Assembly (NCBI RefSeq): GCF_028683095.1
Contig: NZ_JAJUBC010000001.1
Coordinates: forward strand, 186,001 to 250,000
DNA: 64,000 nucleotides
From: Enterovibrio gelatinilyticus
Lineage (GTDB): Bacteria > Pseudomonadota > Gammaproteobacteria > Enterobacterales > Vibrionaceae
Direction: 5' to 3'
In this document: one piece after another, positions 47,096 to 56,161 of the stretch
Layout of the letters: each line of letters opens with the position of its first letter
How positions within the stretch are numbered: the stretch's first letter is position 1
Position numbers and translations under genes: made by a program
The notes under the pieces: model-generated
Seen by the model: the letters and a program-made list of their open reading frames with translations, nothing else
Database searches by the model: none
What the model was told of the DNA's origin: nothing

Positions 47096-47114
47096 TACCC
47101 AAGCAACCTGCAGG
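47094..47114. repeat. Partial third repeat end
   Basis: TATACCCAAGCAACCTGCAGG abuts the end of copy 2 and repeats the terminal sequence of the element, as if another copy had inserted here and been mostly lost. The remainder to 47295 has no gene. Confidence 0.55.
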
Positions 47115-47295
47115 TCTCCGCGGATAACCAAGCCTAACTAAAATCAATTCACGGATATATCAAAGACAAAGCGGGTGAAGTCTACAACGTTGGACGCCTT
47201 TTATTGTTTCAGTCTTCTACTTTTAAAGTCTTTACAGGCCACAGTAACGAGAAACACTGGACGGCGGAAAAGGAATTAAAAGTAAAGGAGCTACT

Positions 47296-48039
47296 ATGAG
47301 CAGTGTCGCTTCCCACATTGTCGTCGTTGATGACGAGCAAGATGTCAGGGCTGTATTAACAGACGCATTACGTCAAATTGGTTACACTGTCACACCAGTT
47401 TCGAACAGTCAGGAAATGCAAGCAACCACCGATGTAGACCTAGCAGTGATTGACCTGCGCTTGCACAATGAAGACGGCTTGCAACTGGCGCGACAGCTTA
47501 GAGCGAGCAGCGACATTCCCATCATGATGTTAACCGGCAAAGGCGACGAAACAGACCGTATCATTGGCCTTGAAGTCGCGGCGGATGACTACATGATGAA
47601 GCCATTCAACCTTCGCGAATTTACAGCCCGTGTCAATGCACTATTGCGCCGAAGCCAAAACACCTCACTGCAACGCTTACCGATTGAAAACAATGAAACC
47701 GTCTATCAATTCGCCGATTGGACGTTGTTTCTTTCTCGCCGCCAACTTCAGCATGCCAACGGGAATCAACCTTGCCTGACTTACGGCGAGTTTTCTCTGT
47801 TGGAGGCGTTCATCTCTTCACCTCAACGCGTACTGACTCGCGAACACTTGATGGAGCGAACACATGGCTACGATTCAGATTCCATGGATCGCACCATTGA
47901 TGTCTTGGTTGTTCGTCTTCGGCGGAAAATTGAGGCCAACCCGAGGATCCCTCGCCTCATCAAAACTGAACGAGGGGTTGGCTATTGTTTCGATTCGCCC
48001 GTGACAAAACGAGTTCAACGAGCGAACAACGCCAGTTAA
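47296..48039 (+). CDS. OmpR-family response regulator
   Basis: A 247-residue regulator: receiver domain about 1-122 with acidic residues VVDDEQD and phospho-acceptor Asp53 (AVIDLRLHNEDG), TGK and the conserved Lys in MKPF, followed by a winged-helix DNA-binding domain (LTYGEFSLLEAFISSPQRVLTREHL, DRTIDVLVVRLRRKIE, IKTERGVGYCF). It has an ideal AAAGGAG site. Its stop shares one base with the start of the hybrid kinase gene (TAATG), so they are a cognate pair, and a sugar ABC transporter follows that is the likely target. The architecture resembles TorR, OmpR-type regulators working with hybrid sensors. Confidence 0.9.
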   Translation: MSSVASHIVVVDDEQDVRAVLTDALRQIGYTVTPVSNSQEMQATTDVDLAVIDLRLHNEDGLQLARQLRASSDIPIMMLTGKGDETDRIIGLEVAADDYMMKPFNLREFTARVNALLRRSQNTSLQRLPIENNETVYQFADWTLFLSRRQLQHANGNQPCLTYGEFSLLEAFISSPQRVLTREHLMERTHGYDSDSMDRTIDVLVVRLRRKIEANPRIPRLIKTERGVGYCFDSPVTKRVQRANNAS

Positions 48040-50552
48040 TGCGCAGAAAGAGTATTCGCCCTCACTTAATGCTGACGCTATCCGTGTTGCTGATACTGAC
48101 GACACTGATGGCGGGGTTTTCTTTGTTCACACTTTGGCAAAACCAGTATCTTTTAGACAGGATCACACAAACCACACTGGTAGATACCCAAACCGCATTA
48201 AACCTTTCAGAAGGTGTGGCGCAAATCGCTGCTTTAGCACCATATACCGCCGCCTCCGCAAGGCCTCATCAGATTCAAAATGAGAAGAAACAACTCCAAG
48301 CGAGAGCTGATGCGCTGAGCGATGAAGCGCTGAGTTTGACAACAGCCACTTACGCAAGCGAATTAAGCCAGCGCATTCAGGAAGTAGAAGTCACGCTCGA
48401 CAAACTCATGTCGAATGTCGAACGAGAATTGTTTATTCGTGAAGATCTCATGGCGCAGCAATTTTCGCTGGATTCACTGAACGAACACCCTTTCGGTCAA
48501 CCTTTTATAACGGCTTTTCGCCAAGACCCTACACGTATTTCTCAAGGTTGGATTCAGCAGGTAACCCGTTCTTTGGAGCAAGCTCACTTGAAATCGCCGC
48601 TGCCCGTCCAACAAATCATGCCGGTTCTTGCATCACTCACACGAGGTAATGCGCATATCAAGTCCTTGAGAGCTGAAAACGCGTTTCTATTGGCTTCCAT
48701 CAGAGCTCACTCAGATAGGATGACAGAGCATGTCCGCGACATAGTCGCAGCCCACCAGAAAGAGGTGAGTGAACAGCAACGGCTTGCCCAATCCGCCATT
48801 AACCGAGTGATGTTGGTGATGGTGTTGATATTGCTATCATTGGTGATTGGGGTGTTCTACCTCTATCGCTTTAATGATCGCATGGCAAAGGATCTGGTCA
48901 GCGTCACCGATGAAATGCTCAACCTCGTGCACGGTGATACAAACCAAACACCAATCGAACTTTCTCGCCAAGATGAAATTGGAAAACTAGCGACCGCTTT
49001 CTTGGCTTTTCAGAAAAATGCCGTCGAAAAAGCGCGTATCACACAAGACCTTTTTAACCAAAATGTCCTCCTCGAAACGATTTTCCACGAAATGCAGGAT
49101 GGCCTCAGTGCATTTGATGGCAACAACCGTTTGTTAGCGTGGAACAATAAATATGCGTCTTTGCTCGGTCTTGAACACAGCCAACTTGCGCTAGGTATGT
49201 CAATTGAAGAGATCCAACAGCAGCTATCCCCTCGACGACAACAAGTAGTGACAGAGAATGGGCTACAAGATGATGCTTACACCCATCTAAGGCATAAAGA
49301 GCCGCTTCTTTTTGAACGTCACTTTAAAGATGGGCGAATTATCGAGTATCGCAGTCAACCTATCCCTTCTGGCGGCTTTATTACGCTATATCGAGATTTA
49401 ACAGAAATTCGTCAGATCGACTTGGCGCTCAAGCAATCACAGAAAATGGAAACACTCGGGCAGCTTACTGGTGGCATAGCCCATGACTTCAACAACCTAC
49501 TATCCGCCCTAAATGGCAACCTCGAGTTGCTTGATATCTCTAACGCCCTCGACGACACCAGCCGACGTTATTTAACAAGGGCCTTGTCGGTGACAGAAAA
49601 AGGCAGTCAACTCATTGAACGCCTACTTTCATTCAGCCGAACACAACCATTAAACCCTGAGCCCGTCAACTTGATGCAAACCATCGATGAATTATCCGAT
49701 CTCATGGAATACTCTTTGGACTTCAACCAACAACTCTCCATCATTCATTACCCTCAAGACATCGACATCTATGTCGACAAAAGTGGTTTGGAGAATGCAC
49801 TGATGAATTTACTTCTCAATGCCAATGCCGCCATGTCTAATGGGGGAACAGTCACCCTCACTACACGTCTGTGTTGTTTGCTTCGCCAACAACAATTGGC
49901 AGTTATCATTGATATTGAAGACACAGGCTGCGGCATTCACCCCGAATATATCAGCAAAGTGATGGAGCCGTTTTTCTCTACCAAGGAAAAAGGCAAAGGC
50001 AGCGGTTTGGGGCTCAGTATGGTCTATGGGTTTGTCGAGCAATCATCAGGAGACATCACGATTGAATCCCGTCAGGGTAAAAGCACGACAATCAGCATGC
50101 TTTTGCCCATCTACGACTCCCAATCAGTCCGAGTGCCTCAATATGACCATTCAACCCCCACAAATATGGACACAATCGATCTCAACGGGGTATCAATTCT
50201 CTTAGTGGATGACGACAGTGACGTTTCACAACCCATCGCCCAGCTACTCGAAGAACAAGGCGCAACGGTCATGTTGGCAAGATCAGCCAAAGAGGCGCTA
50301 ACGCTCAGTGATACCACCAAACATGACTGCGTGATAAGTGACATCAACTTAGGCGACACAGAAACAGGGATCGGATTAAGAAACACTCTACAAGGCCACC
50401 ACCCCTCTTTGCCCGTTGTTTTGATGTCAGGACTGCCTAAAGCCCAACTTATCGAGCAGTTTGGTTATGATACGAACTGGGAGCTGATCACAAAACCCAT
50501 CACTCGCTACGCCCTTTTCACCGCGCTGAATCGCGTTTTATCAATGCATTAG
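48039..50552 (+). CDS. Hybrid sensor histidine kinase with PAS and receiver domains
   Basis: A 837-residue inner-membrane sensor: membrane segment about 10-32, periplasmic helical region to about 255, membrane segment about 257-280, HAMP, a PAS domain about 335-455, HisKA with His482 in GGIAHDFNNLLSALNGN, HATPase with LMNLLLNANAAMS, DTGCGI and GSGLGLSMV, and a C-terminal receiver with Asp768 (DCVISDINLGD). The GGIAHDFNNLL box marks a HisKA subclass common in hybrid sensors. Start is the ATG overlapping the regulator stop; an upstream in-frame start at 47985 lies inside the regulator gene. I infer it senses a periplasmic sugar or a loaded binding protein from the genes downstream. Confidence 0.9.
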   Translation: MRRKSIRPHLMLTLSVLLILTTLMAGFSLFTLWQNQYLLDRITQTTLVDTQTALNLSEGVAQIAALAPYTAASARPHQIQNEKKQLQARADALSDEALSLTTATYASELSQRIQEVEVTLDKLMSNVERELFIREDLMAQQFSLDSLNEHPFGQPFITAFRQDPTRISQGWIQQVTRSLEQAHLKSPLPVQQIMPVLASLTRGNAHIKSLRAENAFLLASIRAHSDRMTEHVRDIVAAHQKEVSEQQRLAQSAINRVMLVMVLILLSLVIGVFYLYRFNDRMAKDLVSVTDEMLNLVHGDTNQTPIELSRQDEIGKLATAFLAFQKNAVEKARITQDLFNQNVLLETIFHEMQDGLSAFDGNNRLLAWNNKYASLLGLEHSQLALGMSIEEIQQQLSPRRQQVVTENGLQDDAYTHLRHKEPLLFERHFKDGRIIEYRSQPIPSGGFITLYRDLTEIRQIDLALKQSQKMETLGQLTGGIAHDFNNLLSALNGNLELLDISNALDDTSRRYLTRALSVTEKGSQLIERLLSFSRTQPLNPEPVNLMQTIDELSDLMEYSLDFNQQLSIIHYPQDIDIYVDKSGLENALMNLLLNANAAMSNGGTVTLTTRLCCLLRQQQLAVIIDIEDTGCGIHPEYISKVMEPFFSTKEKGKGSGLGLSMVYGFVEQSSGDITIESRQGKSTTISMLLPIYDSQSVRVPQYDHSTPTNMDTIDLNGVSILLVDDDSDVSQPIAQLLEEQGATVMLARSAKEALTLSDTTKHDCVISDINLGDTETGIGLRNTLQGHHPSLPVVLMSGLPKAQLIEQFGYDTNWELITKPITRYALFTALNRVLSMH

Positions 50553-50728
50553 CGTCTTTGTTTCAATTGTGAATGAAATGATTTTCTGATTGAAACTAAC
50601 TGTTCGTTTTCATTTGCCAATCTCTTTAGCGAAGCAACCTCACGGATTGTGGTTTTCACAGAAGGGATAGACAACATTACCCCTTTAACCCGAGCCAGAG
50701 GAGCATGTCGTTTATAAGGAGATCTGTC

Positions 50729-51751
50729 ATGAAATCACTGATACGTAAAGCCGTTCTCGCCGCCTTCATCGCCGCTGTTCCCCTCTCACAAGCCGCCGCC
50801 GAGGAAGTGCTTGTCGGCTTAATTACCAAGACCAACACGAATCCCTTCTTCGTCAAAATGAAGGAAGGTGCGCAAGAGAAAGCGGAAGAAATGGGCGCAA
50901 AACTCAGTTCATTCTCTGGTCGATTCGATGGCGATACCGATTCACAAGTTCAAGCAATTGAAAATCTGATCGCTGCGGGAGCAAAAGGCATATTGATCAC
51001 CCCGAGTGATCCTCAAGCCCTTGCGCCAGCGGTTAAGCGCGCCCGAGATGCTGGTGTGATTGTCATTGCTTTAGATACTCCCTTTTCACCTGCGAACGTC
51101 GCCGATGCAACCTTTGCCACCGATAACTTCAAAGCCGGCCAGCTTATCGGGGAATGGGCGAAATCCAAAATGGGTGACAACGCAAAAAATGCCAAGATCG
51201 CTCTGCTTGATTTGAGCACCGCAAACGTCACAGTAGATGTCGCTCGTGACCAAGGTTTCCTCACTGGATTTGGCATTGATACCAATGACCCGAACATAAA
51301 TCGCGACGAAGACGATCCTCGTATCGTTGGCAATGACGTAACACAAGGTTCTGAAGAAGGAGGTCGTCGTGCGATGGAGAACCTTCTGCAAAAAGACCCT
51401 GACATCAACCTTGTATATACCATTAATGAGCCTGCAGCTGCTGGCGCTTATGAAGCCTTAAAAGCACTAGGTCGACAAGATGATGTGTTGATTGTGTCTG
51501 TCGATGGTGGCTGCCCTGGTGTCGATAACGTTGAAGCTGGTGTGATCGGCGCAACGTCGATGCAGTTCCCTCTTCGGATGGCGTCATTAGGTGTAGAAGC
51601 CGTGGTGGAATACGCAAAATCCGGCGTGAAACCGGGTGCTACACCGGGTAAATCATTTTACGACACGGGTGTTGAGTTGATTACTGATGAACCCGTGGCG
51701 GGTGTGGCTTCTTCAACTGCCAAACAAGGCAAGGCTAAGTGCTGGGGTTAA
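50729..51751 (+). CDS. Sugar ABC transporter periplasmic binding protein, FrcB-like
   Basis: A 340-residue periplasmic protein of the ribose/fructose binding class (Peripla_BP_4). It has a signal peptide [20 protein letters not shown] ending QAAAEE, then [20 protein letters not shown], a start very like that of fructose-binding FrcB of rhizobia. AAGGAG seven bases before ATG 50729 sets the start. Strong RBS and a hairpin after the gene suit the usual high expression of binding proteins. Fructose or ribose is inferred as ligand; not proven. It follows the two-component genes by 176 bases. Confidence 0.87.
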   Translation: MKSLIRKAVLAAFIAAVPLSQAAAEEVLVGLITKTNTNPFFVKMKEGAQEKAEEMGAKLSSFSGRFDGDTDSQVQAIENLIAAGAKGILITPSDPQALAPAVKRARDAGVIVIALDTPFSPANVADATFATDNFKAGQLIGEWAKSKMGDNAKNAKIALLDLSTANVTVDVARDQGFLTGFGIDTNDPNINRDEDDPRIVGNDVTQGSEEGGRRAMENLLQKDPDINLVYTINEPAAAGAYEALKALGRQDDVLIVSVDGGCPGVDNVEAGVIGATSMQFPLRMASLGVEAVVEYAKSGVKPGATPGKSFYDTGVELITDEPVAGVASSTAKQGKAKCWG

Positions 51752-51810
51752 GTACAGGTTGAGGGGCTTTTGCCAAACACATTGGCTAACCACTCCTCCA
51801 ACAGCGAAAT

Positions 51811-51835
51811 CAGAGAAGGCATAGTGCCTTCTCTG
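51811..51835 (+). other. Intercistronic hairpin after the binding-protein gene
   Basis: Perfect ten-base arms cagagaaggc and gccttctctg with a five-base loop and no T-run. Such hairpins after binding-protein genes typically protect the upstream mRNA from 3' exonucleases or limit transcription of the membrane subunits. Confidence 0.6.
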
Positions 51836-51915
51836 ACAGATCAGCAATCCTGAAATACCAAGTGACAACGTCACCAAATAGTGGCTCACACAGCTGTTGT
51901 AAACCTGCTAAGTCT

Positions 51916-51990
51916 CTAAGTTAATTGGATGTAAGTTAATTGGCTGTAGTTTGATTGGCTGTAAGTTACTTAGCGGTAAGTTGCTTGGAT
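51916..51990. repeat. Five tandem copies of a degenerate 15-bp repeat
   Basis: Five consecutive 15-base units of the form gtaagttaattggct: 51916-51930, 51931-51945, 51946-51960, 51961-51975 and 51976-51990, each differing from the next at one to four positions. The array lies in the non-coding gap between the binding-protein gene and the permease gene, 34 bases before the permease start. Confidence 0.85.
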
Positions 51991-52024
51991 ATTTTGAATC
52001 ACGGACGCACTCAGGAGCGCGTAA

Positions 52025-53092
52025 ATGTCATCACCTCAGCATCCCTCACCTCACAGTTCCTCGGCTAGTCATCGAACTGCGGGTGACCAACTCCCAAACA
52101 ATGACTTGAGCTTTGTTCAACGTATTCAACTCTACCTTCACAACCATCCAACCGCCATTCCCTGTTTGGTTCTGATATTGGCGGTACTATTTTTCTCCAG
52201 TTTAGTTGGGGACCGATTCTTCCACCCCTTCAACCTTTCGTTGGTGCTTCAACAAGTCACCATCATTGGCGTCATTGGCATAGCTCAAACCTTGATTATT
52301 TTGACTGCGGGCATCGACTTGTCTGTCGGCGCCATCATGGTGCTTTGCTCGGTCGTTATGGGCAGAGCAGCCATTGAGTTCGGACTTCCAGCGCCTGTAG
52401 CATTGTTTGCAGGGCTTTTGGTGGGTGCATTAGCTGGCATGGTTAATGGCTTGTTGGTGGCAAAAGTTAAACTGCCGCCGTTTATCGCCACATTAGGCAC
52501 ATGGAATATCTTCTTCGCACTGAATCTTTGGTATTCAAACAGTCAAACGATTCGCTCTCAGGTCATCGATCAACAAGCGCCACTTCTGCAATGGCTAGGT
52601 CATACCGTTGAAATTTTTGGTGCTCGCATTGCCTACAGTTCCATCTTCATGCTCGTGCTGTTTATTGTATTTTGGTACGCACTCAACTGGACAGCATGGG
52701 GACGGCATGTTTACGCCACTGGCGATGACCCAGACGCAGCAAGACTTGCAGGTATCCGAACCAAACGTATTCTTCTGTCGGTTTACATTACTGCTGGTGT
52801 GGTCTGTGCCTTGGCGGCTTGGGTACTAATAGGCCGAATTGGTTCTGTCAGCCCACAAGCAGGCTACACCGCGAACCTTGATTCCATTACCGCGGTGGTA
52901 ATTGGTGGTACCAGCCTATTTGGCGGCAGAGGTTCAATTTTTGGCACCCTTATCGGTGCTTTGATTGTGGGGATATTTAGAAACGGCCTTGCCCTGTTGG
53001 GGGTAGACGTATTGTGGCAAGAATTCACTGTGGGTGTGTTGATCATTGTCGCCGTGAGTATTGACCAATGGATCAGGAGAGTATCGTCATGA
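52025..53092 (+). CDS. Sugar ABC transporter permease, RbsC/FrcC-like
   Basis: A 355-residue inner-membrane permease with a long hydrophilic Ser/Pro/His-rich N-terminus of about 45 residues and then eight to ten membrane segments. The signatures LTAGIDLSVGAIMVLCSVVMG, PPFIATLGTWNIFFALNLWYS, TGDDPDAARLAGIRTKRILL and VIGGTSLFGGRGSIFGTLIGALIVG are those of the RbsC/FrcC family. The stop overlaps the ATPase start by four bases. Substrate is inferred from the FrcB-like binding protein upstream. Confidence 0.9.
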   Translation: MSSPQHPSPHSSSASHRTAGDQLPNNDLSFVQRIQLYLHNHPTAIPCLVLILAVLFFSSLVGDRFFHPFNLSLVLQQVTIIGVIGIAQTLIILTAGIDLSVGAIMVLCSVVMGRAAIEFGLPAPVALFAGLLVGALAGMVNGLLVAKVKLPPFIATLGTWNIFFALNLWYSNSQTIRSQVIDQQAPLLQWLGHTVEIFGARIAYSSIFMLVLFIVFWYALNWTAWGRHVYATGDDPDAARLAGIRTKRILLSVYITAGVVCALAAWVLIGRIGSVSPQAGYTANLDSITAVVIGGTSLFGGRGSIFGTLIGALIVGIFRNGLALLGVDVLWQEFTVGVLIIVAVSIDQWIRRVSS

Positions 53093-53880
53093 GTGAATCG
53101 AATCCCCCCCCAGTTCTACAAGCGCGCGGATTGGTCAAACGCTATGGACGAGTCACCGCGCTCAATGGTGCCGATTTTGACTTAATGCCCGGCGAGATTT
53201 TAGCGGTTATTGGCGATAACGGTGCGGGTAAATCAAGTCTCATCAAAGCCCTTTCAGGTGCGCTTATTCCCGATTCGGGAGAAATCATGCTTGATGGCAA
53301 GCCTCTTCGGTTTAGCAACCCAATGCAAGCAAGAGAAGCCGGCATAGAGACCGTGTATCAAAATCTTGCCGTAGCCCCCGCTCTCAACATCGCTGACAAC
53401 CTCTTTCTAGGGCGAGAAATTAGACGTAATGATTGGCGCGGAAAATGGTTTCGCATGCTCGACAAAAAAGCCATGCGAGAGCAAGCCAAAGAGAAACTCA
53501 CCGAATTAGGCTTGCTGACCATTCAAGACATTACACAGGCGGTAGAAACCTTGTCTGGGGGACAACGACAAGGCGTGGCAGTTGCGCGATCCGCTTTATT
53601 TGGTTCCAAAGTCGTGATCATGGATGAGCCCACAGCCGCTTTGGGTGTAAAGGAATCAAGAAAGGTGCTCGATCTGATACTAGAAGTCAGAAACCGCGGC
53701 ATGCCCGTGGTATTAATCAGCCATAATATGCCCCATGTGTTTGAGGTTGCTGATCGCGTTCATATCCATCGACTCGGCCAGCGTGTTGATATTATTTCGC
53801 CTCAGACGCATTCCATGTCAGATGCCGTTGCCATTATGACGGGCGCAATGGAACCCGGGACAACCGAATATACACGGTAG
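53089..53880 (+). CDS. Sugar ABC transporter ATPase, FrcA-like (single NBD)
   Basis: A 263-residue ATPase with Walker A GDNGAGKSS, Q-loop VYQNLAVAPALNIADN, signature LSGGQRQG, Walker B VVIMDEPTAALG and switch His in LISHNM. It has a single nucleotide-binding domain, like FrcA, not the two fused domains of RbsA, so it should act as a homodimer. The start at 53089 overlaps the permease stop (ATGA), with AGGAGA eight bases upstream; an upstream in-frame ATG is rejected. Confidence 0.9.
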   Translation: MSESNPPPVLQARGLVKRYGRVTALNGADFDLMPGEILAVIGDNGAGKSSLIKALSGALIPDSGEIMLDGKPLRFSNPMQAREAGIETVYQNLAVAPALNIADNLFLGREIRRNDWRGKWFRMLDKKAMREQAKEKLTELGLLTIQDITQAVETLSGGQRQGVAVARSALFGSKVVIMDEPTAALGVKESRKVLDLILEVRNRGMPVVLISHNMPHVFEVADRVHIHRLGQRVDIISPQTHSMSDAVAIMTGAMEPGTTEYTR

Positions 53881-54034
53881 CACTACACCGCACTCACACA
53901 AAAGCTATAGGTTTTGGGTTTTGGGTTGTGAATGATGAGTTGTGTGGAGGGGCGAGGAACTATGGGCATGATCATTAATACCATCAAGAGGATGAAATGT
54001 GGTCGGTTCTTGGTTAGCGATTTGCGTGAAAGCC

Positions 54035-54991
54035 ATGTATAGAACGATGCGTACATCAAAAGCAATATGCGGTTTACTGCTTTTTATCGGTTGCGTGTTA
54101 TCGCCTTGGTCACAGGCTGGCGTTGTGGCTGGCATTAGCGTGTCAGACCTGACTAACCCCTACTTTGTGACCATGGTTCGCAGCCTGCGAGATGAATTAC
54201 AGACGACATTTGGAGACGATGTTCGCCTCCTGGTTCGTTCAAGCGCTTATAATCACCCAAGACAAGTGCGGCAGCTTGAAGAGTTTGTCGCTGAAAAGGT
54301 CGACCTTATTTTTCTGGTCGCGTCAGATGAATATAAAATTGGCCCCGCAGTGAAGAATATTGTCTCTCAAGGCACCCCGATTTTTGCCATTGATGTACGC
54401 GCAAGTGGCGCAACAGCGACCATTACAACAGATAATATGCAGGCTGGCGAAATTGCGTGCGAAGGCTTGGCATCAGGGTTAAAAACTCAAGGGAACATTC
54501 TGATCATTAATGGTCCGCAAGTGTCTTCTGTGATTGAGCGCGTCGAGGGTTGTAAGCTCGCTTTGAAGCAATACCCTCACCTTGTTGTCATCAGTGATTC
54601 CTTAAACGGAACGGCGAGCATTGAAGGCGGATTAGAAAGCATGGCGTATGCATTGCAAGCTTACTCTCAAATAGACGGTGTTTTCGCGATCAATGATCGG
54701 ACAGCATTAGGCGCTGAGCAAGCCATTGTTCAGGCAAACGCCAATACGCTCATCATGTCAGTCGATGGCAGCCCTGCAGCCAGAGACGCATTGATTCAAA
54801 AACGAAAAAGTTGGCTGGGCACTGCAACGCAGTTTCCTGATGCCATGAGCAAAGAAGCCGTCAAAATTGCAGCACACTGGCTCGAAAGCCAAGACGATGT
54901 CGATGTCGATGTCGATGAAATGAGAACAGAAGTGCTTATCCCTACCAAACTGATGACCCCGAACAACGCACAGTCGTTCACGGCTTGGTAG
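54035..54991 (+). CDS. Second periplasmic sugar-binding protein
   Basis: A 318-residue periplasmic protein of the same ribose-binding class, but divergent from the FrcB-like protein of this locus. Signal peptide ICGLLLFIGCVLSPWSQA, then GVVAGISVSDLTNPYFVTMV. Ligand-pocket segments include VDLIFLVASDEYKIGPAV, TPIFAIDVRASGA and IMSVDGSPAARDA. Start is uncertain: ATGs at 54035 and 54047 are both possible; a GTG at 53999 is less likely. It follows the ATPase gene by 154 bases. A second binding protein next to a hybrid sensor kinase suggests a TorT-like sensing role rather than transport. Near the C-terminus a short GATGTC repeat encodes DVDVDVDE. Confidence 0.78.
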   Translation: MYRTMRTSKAICGLLLFIGCVLSPWSQAGVVAGISVSDLTNPYFVTMVRSLRDELQTTFGDDVRLLVRSSAYNHPRQVRQLEEFVAEKVDLIFLVASDEYKIGPAVKNIVSQGTPIFAIDVRASGATATITTDNMQAGEIACEGLASGLKTQGNILIINGPQVSSVIERVEGCKLALKQYPHLVVISDSLNGTASIEGGLESMAYALQAYSQIDGVFAINDRTALGAEQAIVQANANTLIMSVDGSPAARDALIQKRKSWLGTATQFPDAMSKEAVKIAAHWLESQDDVDVDVDEMRTEVLIPTKLMTPNNAQSFTAW

Positions 54992-55041
54992 TCTATCGAG
55001 CCGTAATATTCAGTTGATGTCCACTCACTTCATGCCAACCA

Positions 55042-55950
55042 TTACGCCACGGATGACTGTTTTTGTTCGCGACCAACAAAAGTCACAGTAATACCAAGCA
55101 GAATCACAACGGCGGAGATCATCATACGCATAGTGATCTCCTCTGACATAAAAGCAAATCCCGCTAAAGAAGCGAGGATAGGCACAGTCAATTGCATCAC
55201 TCCGGCTTGCGTCGCTTTAAAGTGCTTCACAACGCCATACCAAATCGCATAGCCAATGGCTGAAGCAATAGCCCCAGATGCAACAGCAAGCCACACACCG
55301 TCTTTGGACAATGTATTCATCGGGATATTGAGCAAGAAAAACGGGACGACAAAGAAAAGGCTCAAACGAAAGTTAATACAATTCGCTTTCAGTTGCGGCA
55401 CCTTCATTTCTTTGCCAAGAACACTGTATACACCCCACGCCACGCCTGAAATTGACATCAGTATCGATCCCCACATATGAGGCGCATTGACACCCGGCGA
55501 CACCAGATACCCCAAACCACAGATAGCCGTTAATGCACCGATGTACTCCAGTCCACTGGCACCACCCTCTCTGTAATGCGCATAGGCAAACATGGTCAAC
55601 TGCACAAATGCGAATAAGATGAGAGCCCCCATCCCTGCGTCTAAGTAGAGGTAAGCAAAAGAAAACGTTGAAGCATAGAGGAAGAGCATTGCTGCGGCGA
55701 GCCAATGCTCCATTGAGTGGTTGGCTAACTTACAGCTTTCTTCAGGTACATCATTTTTTTTGCCCATCACTGAAGCGAGAACAAACAACACAAACGCCCC
55801 AGAAGCGAGCCGAATGGACGTAAAGGAAGCAGGGTCAATATCTGTACCTGCAAGTGCCAATCGACACAGTACTGAGTTAGCCGCAAAGAGAGTCATCGCG
55901 AGAACCGCCATCAATATGTATTTCAGAGAAAAAGACCCTTTTTGCTGCAT
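55042..55950 (-). CDS. EamA/DMT-family transporter
   Basis: A 302-residue inner-membrane protein with ten membrane segments in two EamA repeats, the usual DMT layout: the first begins ILMAVLAMTLFAANSVLCRLAL, the second begins MWGSILMSISGVAWGVYSVLGKE. The substrate is unknown; relatives export amino acids or metabolites. It converges with the second binding-protein gene; no terminator is obvious in the 50 bases between. Confidence 0.85.
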   Translation of the reverse strand: MQQKGSFSLKYILMAVLAMTLFAANSVLCRLALAGTDIDPASFTSIRLASGAFVLFVLASVMGKKNDVPEESCKLANHSMEHWLAAAMLFLYASTFSFAYLYLDAGMGALILFAFVQLTMFAYAHYREGGASGLEYIGALTAICGLGYLVSPGVNAPHMWGSILMSISGVAWGVYSVLGKEMKVPQLKANCINFRLSLFFVVPFFLLNIPMNTLSKDGVWLAVASGAIASAIGYAIWYGVVKHFKATQAGVMQLTVPILASLAGFAFMSEEITMRMMISAVVILLGITVTFVGREQKQSSVA

Positions 55951-56161
55951 GAGATTCCCGCCCTAGCTATCCGTGCCAATAATGACCGTGGCGTGCTTCT
56001 CTATCTTTCACAAGTTTGAGAAAAAGAAAAACATTATTCGATGATGCGGAACTATCAGTCACTACTAAAAATGAAATTTCCTGCAACAATTAAACAATGC
56101 CATTTGGTTATTTGGCGATGAGAAGGTAAAATACTGCTCCCGTTTTTCAGTGGTGAAGTGA

